Positions 24,201 through 36,465 are shown, counted from the first letter of the stretch. The stretch: 64,000 nucleotides of DNA from Gossypium raimondii (GCF_025698545.1 NC_068572.1:682001-746000), one strand, 5' to 3'. The notes: generated by a model from the sequence alone, not told the origin. Program-made: numbers and translations.

Positions 24201-26086
24201 TCAATACACCATTTAACTCTTGACCTGTTCCTGGGGGCGTTCTCTCCCATGAAGTAGTTGGTCTGAGAGTTTCAAGTGCAGATGTGATACGATCCTTACA
24301 AGTATCAACCTGTATAGGTTATTGATTTCCAGGAGACCAGTAAATACTAAATTACATAGAGGGTTCGATTGATATAAACAAGGCAACAGAACAATATCAT
24401 AACTAAAAGACGCTACCAACTAGGCCTTTTTCCAAATACAGACAGATATACCTCCCCCCTCTTTTCCCAATTCTATTCTTATAGAATAACTATTTCATTC
24501 TTTATATATACCATTCAGAGAATCCAATGGGCCACCCGTAAGTTTTATAAAGGCTGTGGCAGAGGACAAAAATAAAGGAAAACAATAAGTGAAGATTACA
24601 TACTGGAGCCAGGAACTGTAACAAAGGCATGACATCTTCAAGCTCAATTGGCAAGGTACCCTCCGCATCTTGAGGGATAAAAACATTCTTTACAACAGGT
24701 ATAGGCCCTTGAACATCATATAACCCTAATTTGTGGCTGAAAGTGGCAAGGCCAAAAAGGGACTCAGGTGCAAGGGCTGCAATGGAAATGAAAATGAAGG
24801 AAAGAATCAACCTTCCAAGAACAAAAATCAAGAATAAACAAAATCAATAAATCATTTGTATCCAACATTAGAGAACCTTCCAATGCCGCCTGCAGTGCAC
24901 TTTTAGTAAGCTCCAAAAATTCTTCAGAAGCTGAAAACAAAAAGGAAGTTTTATATAAGTCTATGTAGATTAAAGAATAGAAACAAGAGCATAATGAGGT
25001 AGTCATCATGCATGGTATCTGCAAAGAGAAGACCTGAGTCAAATACCAACTGCCTTCCCCCCCCCCCCCCCCAAGAACATCCTACTACGAGCAACATAAA
25101 AACTCATATTTATTACACAAAAGCAATCTTTGTTAAAAGTTAACTGTCAAACAACTAATAGATGCCCCCATATTCATGTGTACTATATATACATGGAGGA
25201 GCCGCATGTAAACATGAACTAGTATAAGAAAATAAGGCATATAGATTGAAACCTGAGTGTATCAAATAACGTAAAATGTGCTTTAACACTTTGTCACTAT
25301 CAACTGCTGCATTCAATAATCTTTTTCAGTTTCTTATAACTTCTTTGTACTTTTCACTCTAGAAATGGTCTTAACTACATAATACTCAAATCCAATACTT
25401 TAACTTCTGTAATAATTTTGATCATTCAAGAGTGTCCAATTCAAAATATTTCTTCCACACAAATTTGCAGGAAAGAATTAAAACTAAAAAAAAAAAATCC
25501 ATTTCGTTACCATAAATTCAGCACAAATAATTTGAAATTCAGATAAAAATAATCACAATATTAGAACATTAGAACAAAGTGAAGATCTCACACGACAAAT
25601 CAACGGCCGCAACATACACCGGACGAGCATGCAGAATTTCCTCCTCCGATCCTTCCACTACACAGAAACAATAAAATCAAAGAGTTAATGTAGTAAAAAA
25701 AAATTCATTATCCCTCACTTTCTTCATAATTTTTTCTGAGCAACCAAATCAGACTTACAAGGAAACTCGAGATCGACAAAAGACGACATCATTTCAGCAC
25801 AAGACTGAGGTCGAGAGTATCTAGCGATGGCTTCAGAAGAGAGGCCGTTGAGCGTGCCGCAAAGAGAGCAATTCCATGCCCATTGATCGAGCTCGCAATA
25901 GGTGTTGAAATAAGCGTAGCAATTCTCGCATCGAGGTAAAAGATGTCCGTCCGATCCATAGACCGGCGCTTGACCGTTCTCGTCTTTAGCAGCGAAAGGT
26001 GTTACCGTTAATCCCCAAGGAATGCCACAAGCTTCTTGCGCATCGGAATCGATCGGGAACCGTGACACCGTCGCACGAACCGCCAT
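21272..26086 (-). CDS. SEC23D: COPII coat subunit SEC23 (SEC23D-like)
   Basis: SEC23 pairs with SEC24 in the inner COPII coat at ER exit sites and stimulates SAR1 GTP hydrolysis. Fourteen exons on the minus strand: 26086-25759, 25657-25592, 24930-24877, 24776-24604, 24309-24120, 23995-23850, 23773-23619, 23368-23287, 23196-23081, 22862-22764, 22491-22368, 22244-21964, 21786-21572, 21483-21272. All phases agree, giving 746 aa, near the family's ~760. The zinc finger is Cys53, Cys56, Cys73 and Cys76. The trunk follows (VYVAAVDLSSSEEFLEL, then GVLMGGRGFGMAMEAL), then the beta-sandwich, the helical domain (RRLRIRTLQYGTARNLNELYDG), and the gelsolin domain ending FIRGGQDDASVFENYL. The N-terminus MAVRATVSRFPIDSDAQEA marks the divergent plant SEC23D/A-type clade, recalled as needed for pollen wall formation. 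The D label is by recalled similarity and synteny. Confidence 0.92.
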
Positions 26087-26348
26087 GGCTTTTCCGTATC
26101 CTTTTTTCTTTTTCTCTTTCTAAATTTTCCCGGAAAATAATGTGGTCGTTTTTCCCTGCGGTGTATGTTAGCTAAAGTGATATTCGTGGAGATAGCCAAT
26201 AAGAAACAGAGAATATGCCACGTTGGAATTTGGGCGATGACGTGGCAGATCTCCTTTTATTTTTAATTCGAGTTTTTTTACTTAAATGACTTTTCTTTAC
26301 TCCTAAAATTTCAACTCAAAAGCTAACTCTTTAGTATATTAATTAAAT

Positions 26349-26390
<42 letters not shown>

Positions 26391-27009
26391 CTTTTTGTAT
26401 TTTAATATGATTAATGTTATTTTAATTAACTAAAACAATATTAAATATTAAATAATTAATAAAAGTATATTAAATTAATGATAAAATTTTAATATAAATT
26501 TAAAAATACACCTCATCATTTATAAAAGGTATAAATCTAGTTTTAATTTTCTATGTGATAAAATTTAAATTCAATCAACTGTTTATAAAATATCATATAT
26601 TTTTTAAAAGAGTTAATATTTTTAAATGTTTTAAAGACATCTTTTATATAGTAAATAATAACTCTATTATATTTTAGATTAAATTATACAATTGTTCCTC
26701 TAATTTTTTTGTTTTGAGCAATTTAATTTTTATATTAAAAGAAACGAAGAAGAGGGAAGAAGGGGGGAATAGAAAGAGAAGCTGGAGAGAGTGAAAAATA
26801 AAGAAAAAAATGAAAGCTAAAAGAACATAAAAAAAATTACTCAAAATGAAAAAAAATACGGGGACCAATTATATAATTTAACCTATAATTTTTGTTTGAA
26901 ATGATGATTTAACGTGTCTCGTCAGCTTACTGTTACACCGTTAACGACAATTAACGGCTCAGTGATTAAAATATTACAACACGTTAACATAAGTGACTAA
27001 AATGTAACC
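26087..27009. other. SEC23 upstream region and AT-rich spacer
   Basis: The first ~200 bp hold the SEC23 leader and promoter. A long (AT)n microsatellite occupies 26346-26388. The rest is AT-rich with no recognisable gene. Confidence 0.6.
26346..26388. repeat. (AT)n microsatellite
   Basis: About 20 uninterrupted AT units. Confidence 0.95.
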
Positions 27010-27260
27010 TGAGGGCAATGGCGGAGCCAATGGGGGTCGACAAAGCCCTGACCCCCCGAAAATGAAAAAATTTTCATTTAGGCCATTTATAATTTATAAA
27101 ATTTTAAATTAGTAATAGTAAATTTACACTTTGGTCCCAAAAAAATAATAAAAATTTGATTTAATCCTTTAAAAATATAAAAATATAAAAATATAGACTA
27201 CATTTTTACTATTGTAAAAATATACAATTTAATTTCGACCTCCCAAAAATTTGAAAAGAA
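27010..27260 (+). repeat. Repeat G copy
   Basis: Begins 'ggcggagccaatgggggtcg', followed by the blocks 'aatttacactttggtccc', 'tttaatcctttaaaaat' and 'tttaatttcgacctccca'. This is the best-preserved 5' end of the family in the window. The 'ggcggagcca' start is widespread in plant genomes. Confidence 0.65.
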
Positions 27261-27914
27261 AAATAACTATTTTAGTAGTTTACCCTTCTTTTTAATAATA
27301 TAGGGACTAAATTAATCTATTAAATGATAAGACTAATTTGATCAAGCTCCTATAATACAAGACTTCCCAAGTACTTTAACTAAATTTTAATTCTACTTTA
27401 ATTTGACTTACTTTTTATAACATTTTAACAAATCCATAAGTGATGGTGTGAATATTTTAGTATTATTACATGTAGTGTCATGCCAAAATTTAACATTTAA
27501 CTAATAATAAATTTACCACTGATTGAGGTTGTTTTAGCAAAAATTCACATAATTACTTTAATGATGACTTATTAATTATTAACATCCAAACAAACTAATG
27601 AAAGGACCCAATTGATATGAAATTAGTACTTTTAAGGACTTAACTATAACATTTCAAAGTTCAAGAACCAATTTAAAATTTGAATCATAGTTTGAGGATA
27701 TATGATACAATTAACCTCAACTGCGGGTAGAACCCTTCAAGTGTCCTATACTCAAGGTCAAGTGCGATGCATATAAATCCCAGAAAAAATGCATGAAATT
27801 GTAATATTTATGCCATCGAAGGAACATAACCAACTCGTCTCAAAAAAGTTTGGTTTATTTTCAACTATCCGTGCCATGTTTTGGTTCTAAAATCCGATCG
27901 GTTTCGTGTTAACC

Positions 27915-29608
27915 TCAGTCCTGGGTTTCTTTCTTCTTATCTGCAGATATCATATACCATCCCAAAGCACTTGCAAAGGTTACAACACCAGTAAGAACTG
28001 CATAGTTTTGATACTTATCGGTCGATACTTTCTCGGTCGATGAAGCTCTTGATGTTGATGTAGAGCTACTAGGCTTAGCATCAGTCACAGAACCCCCTGA
28101 ACCAACAGCTGGTTTCTCCTCTGGTTTCGGTCCCTGAACATTTCAACAATTCCTTCAATACTAATGACTCGAAATTTACGCACTCATGAGCGTAAACACC
28201 TTAATCGTTAACCAATTACATGACCTAATTACTCACTAAAACTAGTCCACACGGAAACCACTATAGCACATTGGCAGCTAATATAAATTTCATCACATGA
28301 GATGGGATCAAAACCATAGCTTTCAACATTCAACATGCTCGACAAATGAAATACAAAGCATCATATCAGCATGCATAGTTGCAAGTGTTTTCGCATGTAA
28401 TATATCAGCTGTTGCATAATATGGTTTGTGGGAATAAAAAGGTTGATTCGAAGAGTATTTTGCTTGGATTATTTAAAAAAAACCCTTTTAAGCATCTAAT
28501 CTGAATTCTACGAATTTCAGGTCAAAATCGATCAAAGACTAAAAGGATAAGAGCTTACCTTGCGTGCAAGTTTCTCCAATTTCTCTTTCTCAGTTTTCTG
28601 CAATTATACAACATTTTGGTTAGTACATTAACAAATTGTAACAAAAAAAAGAACATAAATTCTCATGATCGTGAGGAGTGGCAAAAAGAGTTGAAGGGAT
28701 GCGGCGGAGATACAGAAAGTATGAGAGATGCTTAACAAACTATCACTTGTACAAACTTCTATGATGCAAAACGTAAATATAACACACGCATATATATACC
28801 ATTACAAATTACACACCACTTGAGCATCACAGATTGCTTTAAATCCATAATATTTTCCATTTAAATTTCGAGCATACGAACTCAGTTATGAGAAAATAAG
28901 CCGGGAGGATATCCACATTATTCGACAGATGATAGCTTTGTTTTTTTACTACTATTGCTAGCAATGCTGAAAATTTTTGAAGTACCGTTAAAAAGAACTG
29001 GATTATGTAATTGGAAAAAAAAAATTATCGTCTTTAATTGGAGGATTTAAGTCATATCCGAAGCAAAGAATCCGTGTTTATAGAATAGAAAGGGGCACAA
29101 TCCGCATCACAAGTGGAAAGAGCTTAAGAATGTGTGTTTGTCTCTTTCGGGACTAAACTAAACTGGTATCAGATATATTAGCTACTAGAATGACCCGAAT
29201 AGCACAGTAGGAGGCATTCAAATGTCTACGAACATTTCAATCTTCAAAACTATAAAAAACTACTATAACTAATTTTACATTTTAAGTTTAACAGACCAAC
29301 ATGTTATTGTGTCAAGAGCCTTAGATATCCCTAGTCACTGCTCGGCCAAAAACAGTTGAACCCCGTTTTATTCATCGAGACCTTTGAACCTAATAGAGAA
29401 TGATTAAGAGCAACATAAACTTGTTGATAATCCCGAGTCAGATACAATGAGACAACTATATTTACGTGCAAGTGATAAATGAAAACAGTGAGAAGAGAAT
29501 GTGTACCTTGATGTAAACATTTTCAGCAGCTTTTTCCTCCTCACTTAGTACTTTCCCACCACTTGAGAACCTTCTAGACATGTATCTAGCAACCATTCTG
29601 GTAGCCAT
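27915..29608 (-). CDS. Small mitochondrial protein, At2g27730 type (IF1-like)
   Basis: Exons on the minus strand: 29608-29507, 28597-28559, 28133-27915, giving 119 aa. The N-terminus MATRMVARYMSRRFSSGGKV is a mitochondrial presequence: no acidic residues, many Arg, and RRFSS cleavage-like sequence. Next is a charged helix, LSEEEKAAENVYIKKTEKEK, which resembles the ATPase-inhibitor IF1 helix, then a Ser/Thr/Pro linker. One membrane span (YAVLTGVVTFASALGWYMIS) precedes a short basic tail DKKKETQD. The Arabidopsis homologue is annotated as a mitochondrial protein and sometimes as copper-binding; its biochemical role is unsettled. The ATG follows a leader-intron acceptor (TTGCAG) at about 29633. 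The inferred leader intron reaches about 30630 and contains the ~100-bp tandem repeat. Confidence 0.88.
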
Positions 29609-29670
29609 AGTTGGACTTAAGCACAAAAAAACCTGCAAGGCTGCAACACAATCATGTAACCCAAATATAT

Positions 29671-30270
29671 GGAAGTAATTATCCTGTATCACAGCCGTCA
29701 CACGATATCTCTCAACGCAAGGGTCGATATCATCAAATTAAAACTACATTACATAACCATGACTCATATAGAAGTAATTATCCCGTATCACTGCCGTCAC
29801 ACGATTTCTCTTGAGGCAAGGATCAAATGATCAAATTAAGACTACATATTACATAACCATGATTCATATACAAGTAATAAGCCCTTATCAAGGCTGTCAC
29901 ACAATTTCTCTCGAGGCAAGGATCGAATGAGCAAATTAAGACTACATATTACATAACCGTGATTCATATACAAGTAAATATCCCATATCATCGCCATCAC
30001 ACAATTGCTCTTAAGGCGAGGATCAAATGATCAAATCAAGACTACATATTACATAACCATGATTCATACACAAGTAATAATCCCTTATCACCGCCGTCAC
30101 ACCATTTCTCTCGGGGCAAGGATCAAATGAGCAAATTAAGACTACATATTACATAACCATGATTCATATGCGAGTAAATATCCGTATCATCGCCACCACA
30201 CGATTTCTATCAAAGCAAAGACCGATACAGTTGAATCAAAACTATGTATTACATAACTATGATTCATTAA
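29671..30270. repeat. Minisatellite, six ~100-bp units
   Basis: 'agtaattatcc', 'gtatcactgccgtcacac', 'atttctcttgaggcaagg', 'tcaaattaagactacatatt' and 'acataaccatgattcatata' recur in this order six times (unit starts near 29671, 29769, 29870, 29970, 30071, 30171). Units differ by scattered substitutions. There are no spacers, so it is not a CRISPR array. It lies in the leader intron of the mitochondrial gene. Confidence 0.9.
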
Positions 30271-30734
30271 CACTCGAAACTCAAATCAGCTTCAAATGAT
30301 AGCTTCAAAGACCTCAATGATTAAACCACTAGAGAATCTAATTCAAAAACGTTATAAATACCCAATCATTATCTCTAAGCATTTTAAACTAAAACCCATA
30401 TTTTGTTTTCCATTTCTGAGTTCATTTCATTAAATCCTATAGTAACCCAGTAAAAGATTGAACCCAGCTTTATATTCTATACCACATTAAATTAGGATAT
30501 AAATAAGCAAATAATTTTCCATATAAAAAACTGCCCATCACTTCGATTAAACCATCTAAAGAGAAGCACAAATGCGTTACTAAAGAAAAAAAGAGCAAAC
30601 GAAAATGGTGAGAGAGAGAAGGTGCTTACCGAGCAGCTGAAAACTGGTGAAAATGAAAAGAGATTGTAAGGTTTTATAACCTGCTCGGGTCGGGTTGGTT
30701 TTCCATTAGGTTTCGATGGATCAATTATAATTAT

Positions 30735-31160
30735 TTAAAAAATAGTCCTTAAAATTCACATAATAACAACTTTAATTTTTAATATTTATAAATTATGTCA
30801 ATTTAATCTTGATTATAAAAAAATTAACTCTTAATATTTACATATTGTGTAATTTAATTATTATTATTTTTATAATTTTACTTTCATTTGTGACATTTAC
30901 GATTAATTTTAAAAATGAAAAACAGATTTTTGGATGTTTACTTTTTTTATATTTTCAATTAAATTGAATAAATTTATTTTTAGCTTTTTAGATTAAAGTG
31001 TCATTAAAAAAGCAAAATGTATTAAAAACAATAAATTTTACAATGCGTAAATATTACGAGTTAAATTTTTAGAATCAAAACTAATTTGACACAATACATA
31101 AATGTTGAGGTTAAAATTGTTATTATATCAATTTTAAAATTTATCACATTTAATTATTAG
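30735..31160. repeat. MITE-C copy 1 (palindromic)
   Basis: The left arm has 'aataacaactttaattttta', 'atttataaattatgtcaattt' and 'aatatttacatattgtgta'. The right arm has the complement ('acaatgcgtaaatattacga', 'gacacaatacataaatgtt', 'aaaattgttatta'). The same plan is seen at 36080-36465. Confidence 0.6.
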
Positions 31161-31739
31161 TGATCAAGAAAGACAAATTTAAATAGTTGGTGATTATTTT
31201 ATAACTTTTAATAATTGAATGACAGAAAAATTATTAATAATTAGATATTATTAGTGTAGTTTATTAAGTTAATTATTCGGATCATAAATTTATCAAATCT
31301 TATTTGTGCAAATAAAAGTAATTTTATTATATTATTTTTTAAAATATACTAAATATAAATTTTCCATAAAAATAAATTACAACTTTATCAATTTAGGCTT
31401 AATTTACCCATAAATCCCCAACCTTTAATTACAACTTTTGCATAACCATATTATATCAATTTCATAAAAAGTAAATATGATTAGGTGATTAAGTTTTATT
31501 TAGCATAAACCATACATAAGCTTAGCACATTAATTAAACAAAAGGTCAAATTCTGATTTTGGTCCTTTTAACATATACAAATTTGAAATTGAATCTGTAT
31601 ATTTTAATTTAACACAATTTAATCTCTCTACTTTCATAATATCATGACTTAATTCACATATTCTATACCAATTAAAATTTCAATAATTGATGGTGTTACT
31701 ATTTAAACTAGTATACAACATTTTAAAAGTAAATTTTAC
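31161..31739. other. AT-rich intergenic spacer
   Basis: No gene, tRNA or clear element recognised. Confidence 0.5.
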
Positions 31740-32076
31740 GGTAAAAATATCATTTTGGCCTTTATACCGTGAGTCGAATTGTATTTTGCCCTTCAACTTA
31801 AAAGTAAGTAAATTTATCCCTATACAGTAGTAAAAGACAAATTTGTCTTTCATGTCAAAAATTCAATCCATTTTATTATTAAAGTATTATCTTTATACAT
31901 CAAAATGAGATACATGTGAGTGTCACGTGTAGCTGTTTAGTTATTTCGATAGAATTTTAACAAAATAATCAATTTACTTTTTAATTTAACATAAATGACT
32001 AATTTACTTATTTTTAATAAAAAAATATAAAATACAATATGACTGCTAATACATAAACCTCCATAATATTTTTAAC
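31740..32076. repeat. MITE-A copy 8, intergenic
   Basis: Left end GGTAAAAATATCATTTTGGCC; the right arm contains 'acaatatgactgctaataca'. It lies about 100 bp from the LEA2 stop codon. Confidence 0.75.
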
Positions 32077-32177
32077 GTATTATATCAAATTAAAATCCAA
32101 AGGCCGAATCTCAAATTCAAGCATAAATAAAAGGGACCAAAACCAAATTTTACCTTAAAACAAAAACAACAATAGGA

Positions 32178-32732
32178 TCAAGAGGCAAGAAAAATCTCCA
32201 ATTGAGATCTATTTTCCTGATCAATCACATCAAGAAAAACAGGATCAACGGTAATATGACTATCCACGTGGACTTTAAACCTATGACCCCACCACAACAC
32301 CTTAGCCTTACCACCAATATCCACTTGAGCATCAAGCACCATCTCTCGTTTCGCCACGTCAGCAAAGAACTTCCCGGCGTGATGAGCCAGCTCCACTCCA
32401 TCAAGCCGAGTCGGCAGCTTCAAAACTTGACAAGACCGAGCCCGTTGTGACCCGGCTTTCACCTGAGCCGCTCCGAGCAACGTCCCTTCGTAAAAAATAG
32501 ACATGGCGGTCGAACCGTAATGGATGGGTGCGATGTTGGGGTTAGTGACGTGGACGGTCAGGATTAACTCAGCGTCCACGTGAGGAAGGTTAAGCTTAAA
32601 AGCAGTAAGCTTGATTGAAACTAAGTGGAAAGTTGGGTCTTTTGGTCTTGCACTGAGAAGAGTAGCCACCGCCGTCGCCGACGCAGCTCCGACGAATGCG
32701 GAGGTCCAGCTCCATTTTACCTTTTTGCCCAT
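32178..32732 (-). CDS. LEA2-family protein (LEA14/WHy fold)
   Basis: A single exon of 184 aa. After the start MGKKVKWSW comes a short hydrophobic stretch (SAFVGAASATAVATLL), a possible membrane or signal anchor. A LEA2/WHy beta-sandwich follows: FHLVSIKLTAFKLN, then LILTVHVTNPNIAPIHYGS and FYEGTLLGAAQVKAG. That order (strand, NPN motif, YGS, G) is the family hallmark. These proteins are folded, unlike most LEA proteins, and some protect under drought or act in defence. The exact role cannot be told from sequence. The next in-frame Met lies outside the domain, so the MGKK start is preferred to any upstream non-ATG extension. High GC and no intron contrast with its neighbours. Confidence 0.88.
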   Translation of the reverse strand: MGKKVKWSWTSAFVGAASATAVATLLSARPKDPTFHLVSIKLTAFKLNLPHVDAELILTVHVTNPNIAPIHYGSTAMSIFYEGTLLGAAQVKAGSQRARSCQVLKLPTRLDGVELAHHAGKFFADVAKREMVLDAQVDIGGKAKVLWWGHRFKVHVDSHITVDPVFLDVIDQENRSQLEIFLAS

Positions 32733-33244
32733 CTTTTTGGTTGAAAAATACAAGATAAACCTTATCTTACTTTCTGGGTTTTTTTCGGTCGGAAAATGGA
32801 GAGTGGTGGATGGGAAGTGGAAAGTGGAAAGTAAGCTAAAAGGTGGAGGACGATGTTTGAAATTACGAGATTATCCTTACATTGTAAATTATTATTTGGA
32901 TCTACAAGGGTGTTTTTGGAATTAAAAAAGACAATAAGGAATTAAGTATGGAGATGTCTAAAAGCACGTTTTTGGGAAGGTAAGACACGTGGCTATAATA
33001 AATGGGCCAATGGTAAGCTGACACGCTAGTGATGTAACTAATGATTGGATTACAGCTCGTATAAAAAAAACATGTGATTTTTATTGTTTTAGTGCTACAC
33101 ATATGTACTAATAAAAGTAGCTTTAAATTTCTGGACACAGTAATTTAATTTCAATTTAATGAATAAGAATATTCCAAACAAGAAAAATAATTGAATTGAA
33201 AATAAATACATCCATTATCTCTATTAGGATAATATTTTTTCGGG
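32733..33244. other. LEA2 upstream region
   Basis: Holds the LEA2 promoter and leader. 'gtggaaagtggaaagt'-type short direct repeats occur near 32800-32832. No other gene seen. Confidence 0.5.
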
Positions 33245-33840
33245 TAATTAAGTTGATTTTGGTATTTGAATTTTGACAGTTAAATTTATTTTGATTCTTA
33301 AATTTGAAAATATAAAAAAAATTAATAACGTGACATTTTGATATCATGTCATATCATTACCTGAAAATTAAGAAATTATATGAATTTTTAGATGATAATG
33401 CGGTATATTCTTAAAGTGTCATATACAATGTTTTAATTATTAGATCAGTGGTTGAATTGGTTAAACCATCGGCCCCGATTCAATTGGTTTGATCAGTTCA
33501 ACTTCTAGACCAACAACAATTAAATAAATAATTAAAAATTCATGAAAGTTAAAAAAAAATACTAAACCTATTCAACTTGTTCAACTATTGATTTTGTCCC
33601 AGTTTTCTATTTTTACCGATTTTGAGCAATTTTTTATTTAATCAGTTCAACCCCTTTGTTAGGATAAATATATTGATCGATTCTTAGTCCAATTGACCAA
33701 TCCAATCATATGCCAAGAATACTTTTCAAATCGTCAAATCTTGACAGAATCAAAGCTTAATGACCAAGATATAGTTGCCAAATTCAAGTACCAATGTGAA
33801 CCTAATTGACAAGTTGAGGAGCAAAAAATTATATTATCCC
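33245..33840. repeat. Nested palindromic elements
   Basis: Outer arms: 'ggtaattaagttgattttggtatttgaattttgacag' near 33242 and the approximate complement 'gccaaattcaagtaccaatgtgaacctaattgacaag' near 33777. Inside, 33435-33715 has its own inverted ends rich in 'ttgaattggtt/aattgaccaatcc', so one element appears inserted in another. Confidence 0.5.
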
Positions 33841-34337
33841 TCAACTTTTTACTGAGATTATAGGGTATCAGCTTAGTTGGGTAATGACAAAAAATGACCT
33901 AATTTTTACAAAGTAAATGATATTATTTTGAACGTGTTTTTGTCATTTTATATCTTTTATGTAAAAAAATATATAAATATAAATACACAAACTGAGATTC
34001 GAATCCAAATATCTATCATTTTCAACACTTGTATTTACGGATGCTTCGTTTATTATTTATATAATTTTTATAAATATATTTATTATATAATTTTCAACTT
34101 CAGGATCATTGTTTTGGTTACATTATTATTAAGTGAATATTTTTTTTAATTTCAAAATGTCACACTAACAAAATTAATAGTATTAACAATTGGATTGAAT
34201 TTTGAAATTTTTATAAAACAGAGCGACTAAATTTCATATTTGTGAAAAGTACAGGGATCTATGCAACATATTTTTTTAACATTAATCTCATTATAAATTC
34301 TTATTGAATCTACCATTTTTGATAAAGTGTCCTTCCC

Positions 34338-34437
34338 AACTTTGAATAGGAGAATAATGCGCTTTAGCGCACTCGAACCCATGTACTCCTGTACTGACAA
34401 CAATACCAATACCTATCGAACTAAGATTCAATCAACA
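34338..34437 (-). repeat. SINE-like fragment (tRNA-related head)
   Basis: On the minus strand it reads 'ttcgataggtattggtattg', then 'caggagtacatgggttcgag', then 'tgcgctaaagcgcattatt'. It has a B-box-like GGGTTCGAG and matches the arms of the elements at 37786 and 63441. Confidence 0.55.
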
Positions 34438-34671
34438 AATCTATGCATATTCTAACCTATATACATTTGTATATTATCAATGCATAAAATATAAATACCG
34501 CAAGCATTTCATATATCAATTACATTACCCTCTACACCCTAAAAAGTTTTAAACAAAGAAGGTCAAAAGCTCAATATGGTAAGAGATTACAAGATACTAT
34601 GATTCACTTGAACATATTACGTATTTAAGCCAACTAAATTAAGCACCAAGCTTACAACATATCACCCACCT

Positions 34672-34992
34672 TTACGTATACACAAAGCAGAAAGACGTGA
34701 AGATGACTAAAACCAAACGACTCGAGGCAATGCGATTAATGGTATCACTACTAGACCCACTGTGGTGTTGAGTTTGTTGACGATGACGACGGTTACTGTT
34801 CACGGCACCGGCTGTATACACGGGGATTAGCGCTCCGCCACGCTTATTGGATAATTTTGTCTTTCGACCACCAGCATCGGCTGTGACACCATGTTGTCCT
34901 CCTTTTTCGCCATCGTTGGCAGCAGTTCTTTCATTAGCTTTGGTTTCATGTTTGCCTACTAGATTAACTGAGAATGACAATTTCCTCGACAT
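34672..34992 (-). CDS. Small unrecognised protein with C-terminal hydrophobic tail
   Basis: A 106-aa reading frame starting MSRKLSFSVNLVGKHETKAN. It is rich in Gly, Lys, Arg and Asn (NKRGGALIPVYTAGAVNSNR, then RRHRQQTQHHSGSSS) and ends with a hydrophobic segment RLVLVIFTSFCFVYT. That tail could be a membrane anchor or GPI-type signal. GC content and codon use look gene-like against the AT-rich flanks, and 'cccaccttt' and A-rich sequence follow its 3' end. I do not recognise a family, and homology searching would decide. It could be a chance ORF, but the length in this composition argues against that. Confidence 0.5.
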   Translation of the reverse strand: MSRKLSFSVNLVGKHETKANERTAANDGEKGGQHGVTADAGGRKTKLSNKRGGALIPVYTAGAVNSNRRHRQQTQHHSGSSSDTINRIASSRLVLVIFTSFCFVYT

Positions 34993-35344
34993 TTTTGGTT
35001 CCCTACTAATGTTGTTTCCGTCACCTAAACGATCAACTTTAAATTAACTCGAATTTAAAAAAAAAAACATTAAATTATTTTATTTTTCACAGATCATAAA
35101 AACTTAACAAAATAGATACAAATATTAAAAAAATAAAGATAACTCCACCACTTTAATGATAGAAATTAGCAACATTATTAATTTAGACATGATAATATCA
35201 TTATAAAAATAAAGGATTATTTTATACCAAATTAAATTTCAAATTTCAAACATAGTAAAAGAACTAAAACGGTCAGAATAATTATTTAGTCCACTGACAA
35301 TAAAGTAAAATTCTTCTCGAGCAAGTTATGTTGTTAACAAGAAG

Positions 35345-35580
35345 GGGTGAATTTAGGAATTTGTTTAGCGAGTCAAAATTTTATTAAATTTTTATAAAAC
35401 CAAAATGCAATCTTTTTCATTGTAAGCTTAAAATTTTATAATTTTGAAAAAGATTAAATTGCAAGTTTATTATTTTAAGGGGTTAAAATATAATTTTATT
35501 ATTATTAATTTATAAAATTTTAAATTTTAGTAAGGCTAAAACATCAGTTTCTCATTTTAAGGGCGTCAAGGCCTGCTTGC
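35345..35580 (-). repeat. Repeat G copy, reverse orientation
   Basis: Carries complements of the family's blocks ('aaaccaaaatgcaatc', 'aagattaaattgcaagttta', 'ggctaaaacatcagtttctc', then 'tgcatccctct'). Confidence 0.45.
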
Positions 35581-35589
35581 ATCCCTCTA

Positions 35590-35900
35590 GTGTAGCCCTT
35601 AAACTTCTTTTTGGTTCACATTAGTCGCGAACTTGGTAATTGTTTTCAATTTGGTTCTTAAATTTGGATTTCATTGATTAACACTTTGAGTTTGTGTCAC
35701 GTCATCACTTAAATTTTTTTTAGTATTACATATTTAGATTTTATACATTTTTTTAAAATTTTCAAGTGATGACATGACACATTGTGAGAGTGACACATCA
35801 TCACATCTTAATGGAATCTAAGTTTAAGGACCAAGTTAAGAAAAAAATTCAAGTTTCAAGACTAATGTGAACTAAAAAAAGTTGAAGCACCAGATTTAAA
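35590..35900. repeat. Palindromic AT-rich element
   Basis: The left arm 'cttaaacttctttttggttcacattagt' pairs with the right arm 'actaatgtgaactaaaaaaagttgaag'. The centre holds paired 'gtgtcacgtcatcactt' and 'aagtgatgacatgacacat'. Confidence 0.7.
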
Positions 35901-36079
35901 AAAGTGTAAATTACTTTAACAATCACCCAACTATGCAATTTTGTTTTTTTGGTTAAAGTCGTTAAATGATCACCCAATTATGAAAAATTACAAAATAATC
36001 ACCAAACTATACGACTTTGTCTTCTTTTGTCACAACTGTTAAATAGTTAACAGAAAAATGACGTGACAACTTCTAAAAT

Positions 36080-36465
36080 TGACATAATAACAACTTTAAC
36101 CCTTAACATTTATACATTGTATCAATTTAGTATTGATTCTAAAAATTTAACCCTCAATGTTTACATATTGCATAATCTAGTCATTTTTATAATTTTATTT
36201 TTCTTTATGATCCCTTTCACCTCAAAACTAAAAATAAAAAATAAAAATTTATCATCTAAATTTGATAAAATATATATATACACCAAAAATTCAAGATATT
36301 ATCTTTTTCGTCTTTTCGATTCTTTTAAAATTAACCTTAAATTTTATAAAGAAAACTAAAACTATAAAAAATTACACAATATATAAATGTTGATAGTTAA
36401 ATTTTTATAATCAAGGCTAAATTAACACAATATATAAACATTAAAAGTTAAAGATGCTATTATTT
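36080..36465. repeat. MITE-C copy 2 (palindromic)
   Basis: The left arm has 'aataacaactttaaccctta' and 'acatattgcataatctagtc'; the right arm has 'acacaatatataaatgttga' and 'aagatgctattattttt'. Same layout as copy 1. Confidence 0.6.

Noticed and set aside
19461-25072. Homopolymer G run (19461-19474) and C run (25058-25072) as functional quadruplex elements
   Set aside because: Single uninterrupted runs in non-coding sequence are more likely slippage tracts, and their length is assembly-sensitive.
29671-30270. Possible CRISPR-like array
   Set aside because: The ~100-bp units are contiguous with no unique spacers, in a plant intron; it is a minisatellite.
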